This document shows, one piece after another, positions 35,155-42,984 of a stretch of DNA of 64,000 bases. The notes below the pieces were generated by a model that did no database searches, was not told where the DNA came from, and saw only the letters and a list, made by a program, of their open reading frames with translations. This DNA is from Flexivirga aerilata (GTDB taxonomy: Bacteria; Actinomycetota; Actinomycetes; Actinomycetales; Dermatophilaceae): positions 558,001-622,000 of the forward strand of contig NZ_JABENB010000001.1 of assembly GCF_013002715.1 (NCBI RefSeq). Reading direction: 5' to 3'. The position numbers and the translations under genes are program-made. Within the stretch, counting starts at the first letter, position 1. The number at the start of each line of letters is the position of its first letter.

Positions 35155-36567
35155 ATGCGTTCGCTTGCTGACTCCACCCCGCCCATCGCGCTCGGGGCGC
35201 TGGACGGTCGTTACCGTGCCGCCGTCGCCCCGCTGGTCGACCACCTGTCGGAGGCCGCGCTCAACCGGCAGCGGGTCAACGTCGAGGTCGAGTGGCTGAT
35301 CCACCTGACCACGGCCGGCGCGGTGCCGGGCGTCCGCACGCTCACCGACGCCGAGACCGCCGCGCTGCGCGACATCCCGGCGCAGTTCGACACCGCCGAT
35401 GTCGCCGAGCTCGCCGACATCGAGCGCGAGACCGTGCACGACGTCAAGGCGGTCGAGTACTACCTCAAGCGGCGACTGCCGCAGATCGTCGGCGCCGACG
35501 ACGCGGTCGGGCTCTCCGAGCTGGTGCACTTCGGCTGCACCAGCGAGGACATCAACAACCTGTCCTACGCGCTGATGGTGCAGGGCGCGACGCGTCAGGT
35601 CTGGCTGCCGCGGGCGAAGGCCCTGGTCGATCAGATCGCAGCAATGGCAAAGGAACTCGCCGATGTGCCGCTGCTCGCGCACACCCACGGGCAGCCGGCG
35701 ACGCCGACCACGATGGGCAAGGAGCTGGCCGTGCTCGCGCACCGGCTCCGCCGGCAGCTGCGCCGCATCGAGGGCGCCGAATATCTCGGCAAGATCAACG
35801 GCGCGACCGGCACCTATGGCGCACACGTCGAGGCCGTGCCGGACACCGACTGGATCGAGACGTCCCGCACGTTCGTGGAATCCCTTGGCCTGCAGTGGAA
35901 TCCGCTGACCACCCAGATCGAGAGTCACGACTGGCAGGCCGAGCTCTACAGCGACATCGCCCGCTTCAACGCGATCCTGCACAACCTCGCGACCGACGTG
36001 TGGACCTACATCTCGATGGGTTACTTCGCCCAGTCCCGCGGTCAGGGCACGGTCGGGTCGAGCACGATGCCGCACAAGGTCAACCCGATCCGCTTCGAGA
36101 ACGCCGAGGCCAACCTCGAGGTCAGCAACGGCCTGCTCGACGTGCTCGGCCGCACGCTGGTGACCTCGCGGTTGCAGCGCGACCTCACCGACTCGTCGAT
36201 GCAGCGCAACATCGGCACGGCATACGGGCACTCATTGCTGGCGATCGACAACGTCGGCCGTGGCCTCTCCGGCCTCGACGCGGTGCCGGCGGCAATGGCG
36301 GCCGACCTCGACGCCAACTGGGAAGTGCTCGGCGAGCCGATCCAGTCGGCGATGAGAGCCCTTGGCGCACAAGGGGTTCCGGGCATGGAGCAGCCCTACG
36401 AGCGACTGAAGGAGCTCACCCGCGGGCGGCGCATCACCGAGGCCGACCTGCGCGACTTCGTGAAGGGTCTCGGCCTGCCTGCCGAGGTCGAGGAGCGCTT
36501 CCTCGCCCTCACCCCGGCGACGTATGTCGGGCTCGCCCCGCAGCTGGTGCGCTACCTCGACGCCTGA
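35155..36567 (+). CDS. purB: Adenylosuccinate lyase
   Basis: Homotetrameric lyase of 470 residues that acts twice in purine synthesis, cleaving SAICAR and adenylosuccinate to release fumarate. The signature GSSTMPHKVNPIRFENAEAN is near residue 300, with the catalytic-type HTHGQPATPTT near 180 and the FGCTSEDINNLSY segment near 124. Start chosen: the ATG at 35155, with GGGAG nine bases upstream; an in-frame ATG at 35125 would add ten residues without support. A perfect hairpin follows the stop. No other purine genes are adjacent. Confidence 0.95.
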   Translation: MRSLADSTPPIALGALDGRYRAAVAPLVDHLSEAALNRQRVNVEVEWLIHLTTAGAVPGVRTLTDAETAALRDIPAQFDTADVAELADIERETVHDVKAVEYYLKRRLPQIVGADDAVGLSELVHFGCTSEDINNLSYALMVQGATRQVWLPRAKALVDQIAAMAKELADVPLLAHTHGQPATPTTMGKELAVLAHRLRRQLRRIEGAEYLGKINGATGTYGAHVEAVPDTDWIETSRTFVESLGLQWNPLTTQIESHDWQAELYSDIARFNAILHNLATDVWTYISMGYFAQSRGQGTVGSSTMPHKVNPIRFENAEANLEVSNGLLDVLGRTLVTSRLQRDLTDSSMQRNIGTAYGHSLLAIDNVGRGLSGLDAVPAAMAADLDANWEVLGEPIQSAMRALGAQGVPGMEQPYERLKELTRGRRITEADLRDFVKGLGLPAEVEERFLALTPATYVGLAPQLVRYLDA

Positions 36568-36601
36568 GCGCGTCTGCCCCGCCGGCCGAGTCTGACGATC
36601 C

Positions 36602-36643
36602 GATTCACGTCTGACGGCCGAATTCGACCGTCAGACGTGAATC
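36602..36643 (+). terminator. Perfect 16-bp hairpin after purB
   Basis: GATTCACGTCTGACGG (36602-36617) and its exact complement (36628-36643) around a 10-base loop containing GAATTC, 35 bases after the purB stop. There is no T tract. Partial copies of the CTGACGG word flank it on both sides. Confidence 0.75.
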
Positions 36644-36749
36644 CGGCCGTCAGGGTCCGGCCCATCATGGCTGGTCGCTGACCAAACATTGACTCGCTCT
36701 TGACCGAGCGATCACCCGATCGTCGATTCGGCACGGCAGGCTCGTGCGC

Positions 36750-37151
36750 ATGAAGACACTTCTGCCCCGTCTCGGTTACACCATCGCCGCCGCCTCGCTG
36801 GTCGCCGGAGTCGGCATCGCCGGCGCCGAGGCGCCCGCCCGCGCCGCCGGCACCCTCCCGTCCTGTGCGCTGTCGTCCCTGCCGCCGGAGGCGACGACCA
36901 CCGCCAACCTGATCAAGCAGGGCGGCCCGTTCCCCTACCCGAACAACGACGGCGTCGTCTTCCAGAATCGCGAGGGCATCCTGCCCCAGCAGGCGGCGAG
37001 CTACTACCACGAGTACACCGTCAAGACCCCGAACTCCACCACCCGCGGCGCCCGTCGCATCGTCACCGGCGGCACCCCGCTGACCAGCCCGCCGAACTGG
37101 TACTACACCGGCGACCACTACGCGTCCTTCTGCAAGATCACCGGCGTCTGA
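36750..37151 (+). CDS. Secreted guanyl-specific ribonuclease (RNase Sa type)
   Basis: Extracellular endoribonuclease of the N1/T1 group, 133 residues with signal peptide. Residues 1-34 are MKTLLPRLGYTIAAASLVAG followed by VGIAGAEAPARA. The mature part closely follows RNase Sa: LSSLPPEATTTANLI, GGPFPYPNNDGVVFQNRE, YYHEYTVKTP, TRGARRIVTGG and YYTGDHYASF. Catalytic Glu (HEYTV, near residue 87), Arg (RGARR) and His (GDHY, near 121) are present, as are the two cysteines of the disulfide. No barstar-like inhibitor is seen nearby. Start: the ATG at 36750. Confidence 0.9.
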   Translation: MKTLLPRLGYTIAAASLVAGVGIAGAEAPARAAGTLPSCALSSLPPEATTTANLIKQGGPFPYPNNDGVVFQNREGILPQQAASYYHEYTVKTPNSTTRGARRIVTGGTPLTSPPNWYYTGDHYASFCKITGV

Positions 37152-37238
37152 CCGAGCCGCTCCCGCGTCCGGTCCGACGGCCCACCTGCTCACGCGGGTG
37201 GGCCGTCGTCGCGTCGCGGCGGGTTCGCGACTCCCGAC

Positions 37239-37258
37239 ATACCCCCTCAGGGTATAGT
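37239..37258 (+). promoter_or_regulatory. CsoR operator overlapping the -10 box
   Basis: ATACCC, five bases, GGGTAT (37239-37255) is the classic CsoR-type dyad. It overlaps TATAGT at 37253-37258, a near-consensus -10. Repressor binding here would block the csoR-copZ promoter until copper is bound. Confidence 0.8.
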
Positions 37259-37296
37259 CGTGGTGCATCGATTCGGACCGAACGGCAGGAACGGCA

Positions 37297-37578
37297 ATGG
37301 CGGGTTACACCGGCACCAAGGACGACTACCTCAAGCGGCTGCGCCGCATCGAGGGCCAGGTCCGCGGCATCCAGCGGATGGTCGAGGAAGACACCTACTG
37401 CATCGACGTGCTGACCCAGGTCAGCGCGGTCACCAAGGCCCTGCAGACCGTGAGCCTCGGCCTGCTCGAGGACCACGTCGGTCACTGCGTGGTCGACGCG
37501 GCCCGCGACTCCGACGAGGCCGCCCAGGTGAAGGTGCGCGAGGCGTCCGACGCGATCGCGCGACTCGTCCGCAGCTGA
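37297..37578 (+). CDS. csoR: CsoR-type copper-sensing repressor
   Basis: All-helical DUF156 repressor of 93 residues. The expected metal ligands are present: Cys in EDTYCIDVL (near 36), His-x3-Cys in EDHVGHCVVDA (near 61-65), and the conserved Tyr and Glu. It begins YLKRLRRIEGQVRGIQRMV, the family's DNA-binding helix. The dyad at 37239-37255 lies in front, so autoregulation is likely. copZ follows 68 bases downstream on the same strand. Copper is the most likely ligand; nickel or sulfur-sensing paralogues are less likely given copZ. Confidence 0.92.
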   Translation: MAGYTGTKDDYLKRLRRIEGQVRGIQRMVEEDTYCIDVLTQVSAVTKALQTVSLGLLEDHVGHCVVDAARDSDEAAQVKVREASDAIARLVRS

Positions 37579-37589
37579 CGCTTCCCCAT

Positions 37590-37618
37590 CGCGTATGACG
37601 GGAGTCCCGGCATACGCG
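37590..37618 (+). repeat. Hairpin made of two facing GTATGNCG words
   Basis: CGCGTATGACGGGA (37590-37603) faces TCCCGGCATACGCG (37605-37618), 14-bp arms with one mismatch and a single-base loop, between csoR and copZ. It may modulate expression of copZ relative to csoR. Confidence 0.7.
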
Positions 37619-37646
37619 CCATTCCACGAGAACGGAAGGCACCACC

Positions 37647-37862
37647 ATGACCCAGACCGACATCACCGTGCAGGGGATGACCTGCGGCCACTGCGTCAAC
37701 GCGGTCACCGAGGAGCTCAAGACCATCGACGGCGTGCGCGACGTCAGCGTCGAACTCAACGCCGGCGGTGACTCGCCGGTGCGCATCACCAGCGACGGCG
37801 ACCTCGACCCGCAGGCGATCGCGGCCGCGGTCGACGAGGCGGGCTACCAGATGGCCGGCTGA
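37647..37862 (+). CDS. copZ: Copper chaperone, heavy-metal-associated (HMA) domain
   Basis: Ferredoxin-fold metal carrier of 71 residues with the site VQGMTCGHCVNAV (MxCxxC, near residues 11-16) and the usual end AIAAAVDEAGYQMAG. It hands Cu(I) to a CopA-type ATPase or to CsoR. It follows csoR and probably shares its promoter; GGAAGG precedes the ATG at 37647. No CopA gene is adjacent. A typical terminator follows. Confidence 0.9.
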   Translation: MTQTDITVQGMTCGHCVNAVTEELKTIDGVRDVSVELNAGGDSPVRITSDGDLDPQAIAAAVDEAGYQMAG

Positions 37863-37887
37863 GGCACGGCATACAGGTATACGAGAA

Positions 37888-37919
37888 CGCTGCGGCCCGT
37901 GTCAGGGCCGCGGCGTTTT
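37888..37919 (+). terminator. Intrinsic terminator after copZ
   Basis: CGCTGCGGCCC pairs with GGGCCGCGGCG (one T-G pair) around a 6-base loop and is followed by TTTT, 25 bases after the copZ stop. Confidence 0.85.
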
Positions 37920-37920
37920 G

Positions 37921-37982
37921 TGGTCTCGATACGCGGCGGTGGTCTCGATACGCGGCTCGTTCCTCGCCGCTACTCGACCAGC
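37921..37982. repeat. REP-like element between copZ and the VOC gene
   Basis: TGGTCTCGATACGCGGCGG, then a second GGTCTCGATACGCGG and a terminal CTACTCGACCAGC: the same family as the repeats at 14734-14919. The ends are complementary in part. Confidence 0.7.
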
Positions 37983-37989
37983 GAGTGTG

Positions 37990-38643
37990 TCAGAGGACGA
38001 CGGTCTCGCCGTCGCAGCGGAACGACACCGACATCAGGCCGGGCGTGCCCATCGGGGCGATGAAGTCGAAGGTGATCTCCGGCTCCCAGTCGTCGCGGTC
38101 GACGCCGGGCTCACCGACGAGGCCGAGCCATTCGCGCACCCGCTCGGGCGAGCCGGCAATCTGCAGGGACTCCAGCGCCGCGTCGGTGGCACCGTCCTGC
38201 GACGGGTGCTGCTGACCGGGGGTCCACTCGATGAAGAACGGCACCTGCGGGTCGGACATCGTGCCGCGCACCCCGAGCTGCTTCCAGGTGACCTCGACGC
38301 CGTCGGGCCGGTGCCGGTTGCCGGGCACCGCGGGACGGCCCACGAGCTGCTCGGCGATCGAGATGTCCTCGACCTCGACCACCCAGCCGAGCCAGCCGCC
38401 GCCGGCCTCGGAACGGGCCCGCACGGCCTGTCCGAACGGCGCCTTGTCGGACGCCGGGTGGTCCAGCACCTCGACGACCTCGAGGAAGCGGTGGTCCAGC
38501 AACGGGACGATGGAATTGCGCGTGCCGAAGCGCGGGTGCAGCCCGCCGTCGATCGGCTCGACACCCAACATGTCACCGAGCCGCTTCGCAGTCGCGACCA
38601 GTCCGTCAGGCTCTGCGGCAAAGACCAGGTGATCAACTCGCAT
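37990..38643 (-). CDS. VOC family protein (glyoxalase-like domain)
   Basis: Protein of 217 residues starting MRVDHLVFAAEPDGL, the common start of a long-form glyoxalase-like family. Visible blocks are HPRFGTRNSIVPLLDHRFLE, GWLGWVVEVEDISIAEQL, VPFFIEWTPGQQHPS and the end ITFDFIAPMGTPGLMSVSF. Its role is unknown; relatives are often annotated as lactoylglutathione lyase-like. Start chosen: the ATG at 38643; an ATG at 38652 is also in frame. It is convergent with copZ. Confidence 0.8.
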   Translation of the reverse strand: MRVDHLVFAAEPDGLVATAKRLGDMLGVEPIDGGLHPRFGTRNSIVPLLDHRFLEVVEVLDHPASDKAPFGQAVRARSEAGGGWLGWVVEVEDISIAEQLVGRPAVPGNRHRPDGVEVTWKQLGVRGTMSDPQVPFFIEWTPGQQHPSQDGATDAALESLQIAGSPERVREWLGLVGEPGVDRDDWEPEITFDFIAPMGTPGLMSVSFRCDGETVVL

Positions 38644-38675
38644 GTCAAGCATCGTGCCACCATCGCGCGAGGCGA

Positions 38676-39488
38676 CTAAACGCGGGTCGCCCGCTGGCGC
38701 ACCGCCTCATACAGCACAATCGCCGCCGATGTGGCCACATTCAGCGAATTTGCCTTGCCCACCATGGGGATTCGCACTGTGACGTCTGCCCGATCGAGCA
38801 CTTCGGGGGTCAGTCCCTCCTTCTCGGTGCCGACCGCGACGGCGATCGGCCCGGTCAGGTCCGCATCGGTGTGTGCGATGTCGGTGTCGGGCGTCGCGGC
38901 CACCACCCGGATGCCGCGCGCCCGGGCCCAGTCGAGGGTCTCGGTGGTCGTCGCCGACGCCACCGGCACCGAGAAGACGGTGCCCTTGGAGCCGCGCACG
39001 ACGTTGGGGTTGCCCCAGTCGGTCACCGGGTCGGCGGCGATCACCGCGTCGACGCCCGCGGCGTCCGCGGTGCGCAGCATCGCGCCGAGATTGCCCGGCT
39101 TCTCCACGCCCTCGGCGACCAGCAGGAACGGGTCGTCCGGCAGCGACAGCCCGTCGAGGGTCGTCCCCACCGCGGGCACCACGGCGAGGAAGCCGTCGGC
39201 GCCCTCCCGATAGGCGACCTTCTCGAACGCCGTGCGGCTCAGCTGTATGACGCTCGCCCCCGCCCCGCGGGCGGCCTCGACGACGTCCCGCTGCGCGGCC
39301 GGGTCGAGCATCAGCTCCGGGCAGTAGAAGAGTTCGCGCGGTCGCACGCCGGCGTCGAGTGCGAGACCGAGTTCGTCATACCCCTCGAGAAGGGTGAGGC
39401 CGGCCTGCTCCCGCCCGCGTCGCCGGCGCAGCGTCTGCAGCGCCTTGAGTCGCGGGTTGGCCGGCGAGGTGATGATCGGGTCGGACAT
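38676..39488 (-). CDS. TrmH/SpoU family RNA methyltransferase
   Basis: SAM-dependent 2'-O-ribose methyltransferase of 270 residues with a SPOUT knot. An N-terminal substrate-binding domain (SPANPRLKALQTLRRRRGRE) precedes the knot. The knot shows the three family motifs: VEKPGNLGAMLRTADAAG, AVAVGTEKEGL and RIPMVGKANSLNVATSAAI. The target could be 23S rRNA or tRNA. The ATG at 39488 lies two bases from the end of the HAD gene upstream, so the two are co-transcribed. Confidence 0.92.
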   Translation of the reverse strand: MSDPIITSPANPRLKALQTLRRRRGREQAGLTLLEGYDELGLALDAGVRPRELFYCPELMLDPAAQRDVVEAARGAGASVIQLSRTAFEKVAYREGADGFLAVVPAVGTTLDGLSLPDDPFLLVAEGVEKPGNLGAMLRTADAAGVDAVIAADPVTDWGNPNVVRGSKGTVFSVPVASATTTETLDWARARGIRVVAATPDTDIAHTDADLTGPIAVAVGTEKEGLTPEVLDRADVTVRIPMVGKANSLNVATSAAIVLYEAVRQRATRV

Positions 39489-39489
39489 C

Positions 39490-40275
39490 TCAGACCAGCT
39501 GCCGGAGTATGACGGCAGCCCCGTCCTCCTCGACCGGTGCGGTGACCTCGTCGGCGACCGCCTTGACCTCGTCGGGTGCCTGCCCCATCGCGACGCCGCG
39601 CGCCGCCCAGGCCAGCATCTCCAGGTCGTTGCGGTGGTCGCCGATCGCGATGGTGTCGCCCGGCTCGACCTGCAGCTTGCGCCGCACCTGCTCCAGCGCC
39701 GATGCCTTGGAGACGCCCTCGGGGTTGATGTCCAGCCACGCGGTGTAGCCGACGGCGTAGTTGACCCCGTGCAACCCGAGGCGCTCGACCAGCTCGACGA
39801 AGTCCTCCGCGGTGCCGCTCGGGGAACGGAAGGTGAGGCGGGTGGTCGGTTCGGCACCGAGCTCCTGCCACGACACGACCTTCACCGGACCCATCAGCTC
39901 GCCGTCGGGGAAGTCGGCGCTCACCTTGGTGCCGACGCCCGGCTCCTCGATGCCGACGACCGCGTCCGGCCAGGCGTTCTCCAGCACGTCGAGCACCGGC
40001 GCAGGGTCGAAGGTGACCGTGTCGATGACTTCCCAGTCGCTCCCATGGACCCGGGCGAGCACCGCGCCATTGGACGTGACCGCGAATCCCCTTGGCAACT
40101 GCAGAGTTTCGAGCACCGGCACGATACCGAGCACGCTGCGTCCGGTCGCGATCACGACATGGTGCCCGGCGCGCGCGACCGCCTGCACGGCGTCGCGCAC
40201 TTCGTCGGACATCCGCCCGTCGTGATGCAGCAGGGTGCCGTCGATGTCGAGTGCGACGAGCTTCTTGGTGATCAC
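39490..40275 (-). CDS. HAD superfamily (Cof-type, IIB) phosphatase
   Basis: Hydrolase of 261 residues with motif I LVALDIDGTLLHHDGRM at the start, motif II VVIATGRSVLG, the Lys-containing region near EGVSKASALEQV and motif III/IV TIAIGDHRNDLEML. The cap domain is type IIB. Substrates of such enzymes are small sugar or nucleotide phosphates; the exact one is unknown. The GTG start at 40275 follows TAAGGT by six bases, a leaderless pattern. The downstream TrmH gene is closely linked. Confidence 0.9.
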   Translation of the reverse strand: MITKKLVALDIDGTLLHHDGRMSDEVRDAVQAVARAGHHVVIATGRSVLGIVPVLETLQLPRGFAVTSNGAVLARVHGSDWEVIDTVTFDPAPVLDVLENAWPDAVVGIEEPGVGTKVSADFPDGELMGPVKVVSWQELGAEPTTRLTFRSPSGTAEDFVELVERLGLHGVNYAVGYTAWLDINPEGVSKASALEQVRRKLQVEPGDTIAIGDHRNDLEMLAWAARGVAMGQAPDEVKAVADEVTAPVEEDGAAVILRQLV

Positions 40276-40281
40276 GCCCCA

Positions 40282-40287
40282 ACCTTA
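40282..40287 (-). promoter_or_regulatory. Candidate -10 box of the HAD gene
   Basis: Minus-strand TAAGGT, six bases before the GTG at 40275, without a ribosome site. It lies directly downstream of the tandem-repeat array. Confidence 0.45.
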
Positions 40288-40376
40288 GGGGTCGGCTGGT
40301 TGGGGTCGGCTGGTTCCGGCCGGGTGTGCGTCGGGGTGGGGCCGGGCGGGTGGGGGCCGGGCGGGTGTGCGTATGC

Positions 40377-40760
40377 CGCGACCGTCGCGACTTCTGCACG
40401 CCCCGCCCCATTTCGCGTGCGTACGACGCAACCGTCGCGACTTCTGCACGCGGCCAGCCCCGATCCCGTGCGCAGCCCGCGACCGTCGCGACTTCTGCAC
40501 GCCGCCGCACCATCTCGCGTGCGTACGACGCGACCGTCGCGACTTCTGCACGCCCCCGCCACATTTCGCGTGCACAGCCCGCAACTGTCGCGACTTGTGC
40601 ACGCCGTACCGGCTCACCCCGTGCACACCCCGCGACCGTCGCGACTTCTGCACGCGCCCAGCCCCGATCCCGTGCACACCCCGCAACCGTCGCGACTTCT
40701 GCACGCGCCCAGCCCCGATCCCGTGCACACCCCGCAACCGTCGCGACTTCTGCACGCGCC
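40377..40760. repeat. Tandem array of eight 51-bp units
   Basis: A 20-bp core, ACCGTCGCGACTTCTGCACG, recurs with starts at 40381, 40431, 40482, 40533, 40584, 40635, 40686 and 40737. The period is 51 bp except for one 50-bp step. The 30-base stretches between cores are partly alike and contain CGTGC arms that can pair with the core's GCACG end; the core centre TCGCGA is palindromic. The array fills the 525-base gap between the ABC permease stop and the HAD promoter. The rest of that gap (40288-40376) is G-rich with a duplicated GGGGTCGGCTGGTT. The inter-core segments are related to each other, so it is not a CRISPR. Confidence 0.9.
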
Positions 40761-40800
40761 ACCGGCCGACCCCGCCCGCACCCTCGACCCTTGCCGCCGG

Positions 40801-41991
40801 TCAGTCGCGCTCGGTGAGCGCCTGCCGGAAGCTGACCTTGTGGCTGGTCTGCATGAGCGACGAGCGATACATCCGCTCCGCGGTGCGCAGGATGAAGTAG
40901 GCGCCGACTGCGGCAATCCCGAGCGATGCCAACGGCTCCCACCAGGCGGCGTCGCCGGAGACGACCCGGGCCGGCATCGCGATGGTGGAGAAGAGCGGTA
41001 CGAAGGACAGGAGCTTCAGCAGGCCGCCGGTGGCGAGGATGCCGCCGAGGAAGATCGCCATCACCAGCGTCGTCATCGGTGCGGACGTGGACTGCACGTC
41101 CTCCATGCGCGTCGCGAGCGCGCCGACCACCGCCCAGAGGCTCGCGAGGGCGAGGAAGCCGATGAGGAAGAAGGGCAGGAACCAGCCGATGCCTCCGGCG
41201 AGCGTGCCGAGCAGCGCGGTGTTGTCGGTCACGATCAGCCCGCCGACCGCGACGGCCGAGAGCAGCGCGACCTGCACGATGGCGAGCACCGTGTTGCCGA
41301 CCACCTTGCCGATCAGCAACTGCCGCAACGGGATTGCCGAGGCGATGATCTCGACGATGCGGTTCTGCTTCTCCTCCACGACGCTGTTGGCGATCGCCAT
41401 GCCGAAAAGCAGCGCGGCCAGGTAGAACAGGAAACCGAACGCGACCGCGGAGACGCGTGCCTCGGTGGTGTTGTCGTCGCCCTTCGGTTGCAACAGGTCG
41501 TAGGGCAGGGTCGCGCCGCGCTGCAGTGCCTGCAGGCTGGTGCCGGCGGCGGCCGCGTTGCGGGCGATCGCGTCGGTGCTCACCGTCTGCCCGATGTAGG
41601 TCGCCAGCTCCGCGTTGCGGCTCGACTTGCCGACCAGCCGCCAGCCGTCCCCCTGGGGCACCAGTCCCGCGTCGACGTCGCCGTCCTTGACCGCCTGCTC
41701 CACGGCCCGGGCGGAGGGCAGCGACTTCGCCTTCAGTTCCAGGTCCGACCCCGCCGCGTCGGCGGCCTTGCCGGACTGTGCGACGAGGGCCGACCCGGCC
41801 GGCGATGTCACCGCGACCGTCTTGGCCGACGACTTGCCACCGACGAAGACCTGTATGCCGAGACCCACGACGATCAGCACCAGCATCAGGCCGGTGGAGA
41901 CCAGGAAGTTGCGGTCGCGCAGCTTCACCGCAATCTCGCGAGCGGCGACGATGCGCCATACGGAACGCAGCTGCGCGGATGCCGTCGTCAT
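40801..41991 (-). CDS. ABC-2 type transporter permease (NatB-like)
   Basis: Membrane protein of 396 residues. It has an N-terminal helix (FLVSTGLMLVLIVVGLGIQV), a large external domain of about 160 residues, then five further helices from SAVAFGFLFYLAALLFGMAI to ASLGIAAVGAYFILRTAE. The stretch EEKQNRIVEIIASAIPLRQLL is the conserved cytoplasmic loop of this ABC-2/NatB family. It is translationally coupled to the ATPase gene by an ATGA overlap. It probably exports a small molecule or Na+; the substrate is unknown. Confidence 0.87.
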   Translation of the reverse strand: MTTASAQLRSVWRIVAAREIAVKLRDRNFLVSTGLMLVLIVVGLGIQVFVGGKSSAKTVAVTSPAGSALVAQSGKAADAAGSDLELKAKSLPSARAVEQAVKDGDVDAGLVPQGDGWRLVGKSSRNAELATYIGQTVSTDAIARNAAAAGTSLQALQRGATLPYDLLQPKGDDNTTEARVSAVAFGFLFYLAALLFGMAIANSVVEEKQNRIVEIIASAIPLRQLLIGKVVGNTVLAIVQVALLSAVAVGGLIVTDNTALLGTLAGGIGWFLPFFLIGFLALASLWAVVGALATRMEDVQSTSAPMTTLVMAIFLGGILATGGLLKLLSFVPLFSTIAMPARVVSGDAAWWEPLASLGIAAVGAYFILRTAERMYRSSLMQTSHKVSFRQALTERD

Positions 41992-42869
41992 GCGGTGACC
42001 TCCCGGTAGATGTCGGCGACGCTCGGGACCAGCTCGGCGAGCTCGCGCACCGAGCCGCGGCGCATCGCCTCGGTGAGCAGCCGGTCGGTGTCCTGCGGCG
42101 ATGCGAGTTGCACGATCGCCCGGTCGCCGGCGACGTCCACCACCTGCAACCAGCCGAGGTCGCGCACCCACCCGGCGTCTCCCCCGGTCACCAGCCGGTG
42201 CCGGACCGGACCACTTCTCCGTAGCTCGTCCGCGGCGCCGTCGGCGACGACCCGCCCGCGCGACAGGATCACGATGCGGTCGCACAGCCGCTCCACCAGG
42301 TCGAGCTGGTGGGAGGAGAAGAGCACCGGCACGCCGTCGCGGGTGAACTCGCGCAGCAGCTCGACCATGTCGTCGACCGCCCGCGGGTCGAGCCCGGAGA
42401 AGGGCTCGTCCAGCACCAGCAGTCGCGGGCGGGCGATCACCGCGGCGATCACCTGCACCCGCTGCTGGTTGCCCAGCGAGAGCGACTCGAGCTTGTCCTT
42501 GGCGCGCGCGGCGAGACCGAAGCGCTCCAGCAGCAGCTGCGCGCTGGCACGGGCGTCACCGGCCGAAAGTCCTTGCAGCTGACCGAGATAGACCAGCTGG
42601 TCGACCACCGGCTGCTTCGGGTAGAGACCGCGCTCCTCCGGCATGTAGCCGAACATGCGGCGTTCGGCGGCGGTGACAGGGGCGTCGTTCCACCGCACGT
42701 CACCGTCGCTGATGCCGAGCACGCCCATGATCATCCGCATGGTCGTGGTCTTGCCCGCGCCGTTGCCGCCGACGAAGCCGACGAGCAACCCGTCGGGCAC
42801 CGCGAACGACACGTGGTCGACCGCGGTCACCTCCCCGAATCGCCGGGTCAACCGATCCACCTGCAGCAT
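41988..42869 (-). CDS. ABC transporter ATP-binding protein
   Basis: Cytoplasmic ATPase of 293 residues. Walker A VGGNGAGKTTTMRMIM is near residues 33-48, the signature LSLGNQQRVQVIAA near 134, Walker B LLVLDEPFSGLD next, and the switch His in LFSSHQLDLVE. The C-terminal 80 residues (DAGWVRDLGWLQVVDVAG...) form a domain found in DrrA/NatA-type exporters. It is the first gene of the two-gene exporter unit with 40801-41991. Confidence 0.93.
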   Translation of the reverse strand: MLQVDRLTRRFGEVTAVDHVSFAVPDGLLVGFVGGNGAGKTTTMRMIMGVLGISDGDVRWNDAPVTAAERRMFGYMPEERGLYPKQPVVDQLVYLGQLQGLSAGDARASAQLLLERFGLAARAKDKLESLSLGNQQRVQVIAAVIARPRLLVLDEPFSGLDPRAVDDMVELLREFTRDGVPVLFSSHQLDLVERLCDRIVILSRGRVVADGAADELRRSGPVRHRLVTGGDAGWVRDLGWLQVVDVAGDRAIVQLASPQDTDRLLTEAMRRGSVRELAELVPSVADIYREVTA

Positions 42870-42984
42870 CGTTCGCCTCTCCTCCGCCTGGCGGCCTGAG
42901 TCAGAAAATTGGGGCCGATGCCCTCGACGCTAGAGCTGACGGAGGTATGACGGATCACCCGCGCGGCGGAGATGCGGCGACCCG

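Noticed and set aside
33712..36231. 839-codon minus-strand frame opposite the VOC and purB genes
   Set aside because: Only its last 141 codons (from 34137) have a ribosome site and a recognisable domain; the rest is antisense to purB.
40285..40755. A basic repeat protein encoded by the 51-bp array
   Set aside because: An open frame of 156 codons gives a 17-residue repeat, but equally long frames exist in other phases because 51 is divisible by three, there is no ribosome site, and the last unit shifts the frame.
40377..40760. CRISPR array
   Set aside because: The repeat-spacer spacing looks CRISPR-like (20-bp core, about 31-base gaps), but the gaps are related to each other, two are identical, and no cas genes are present.
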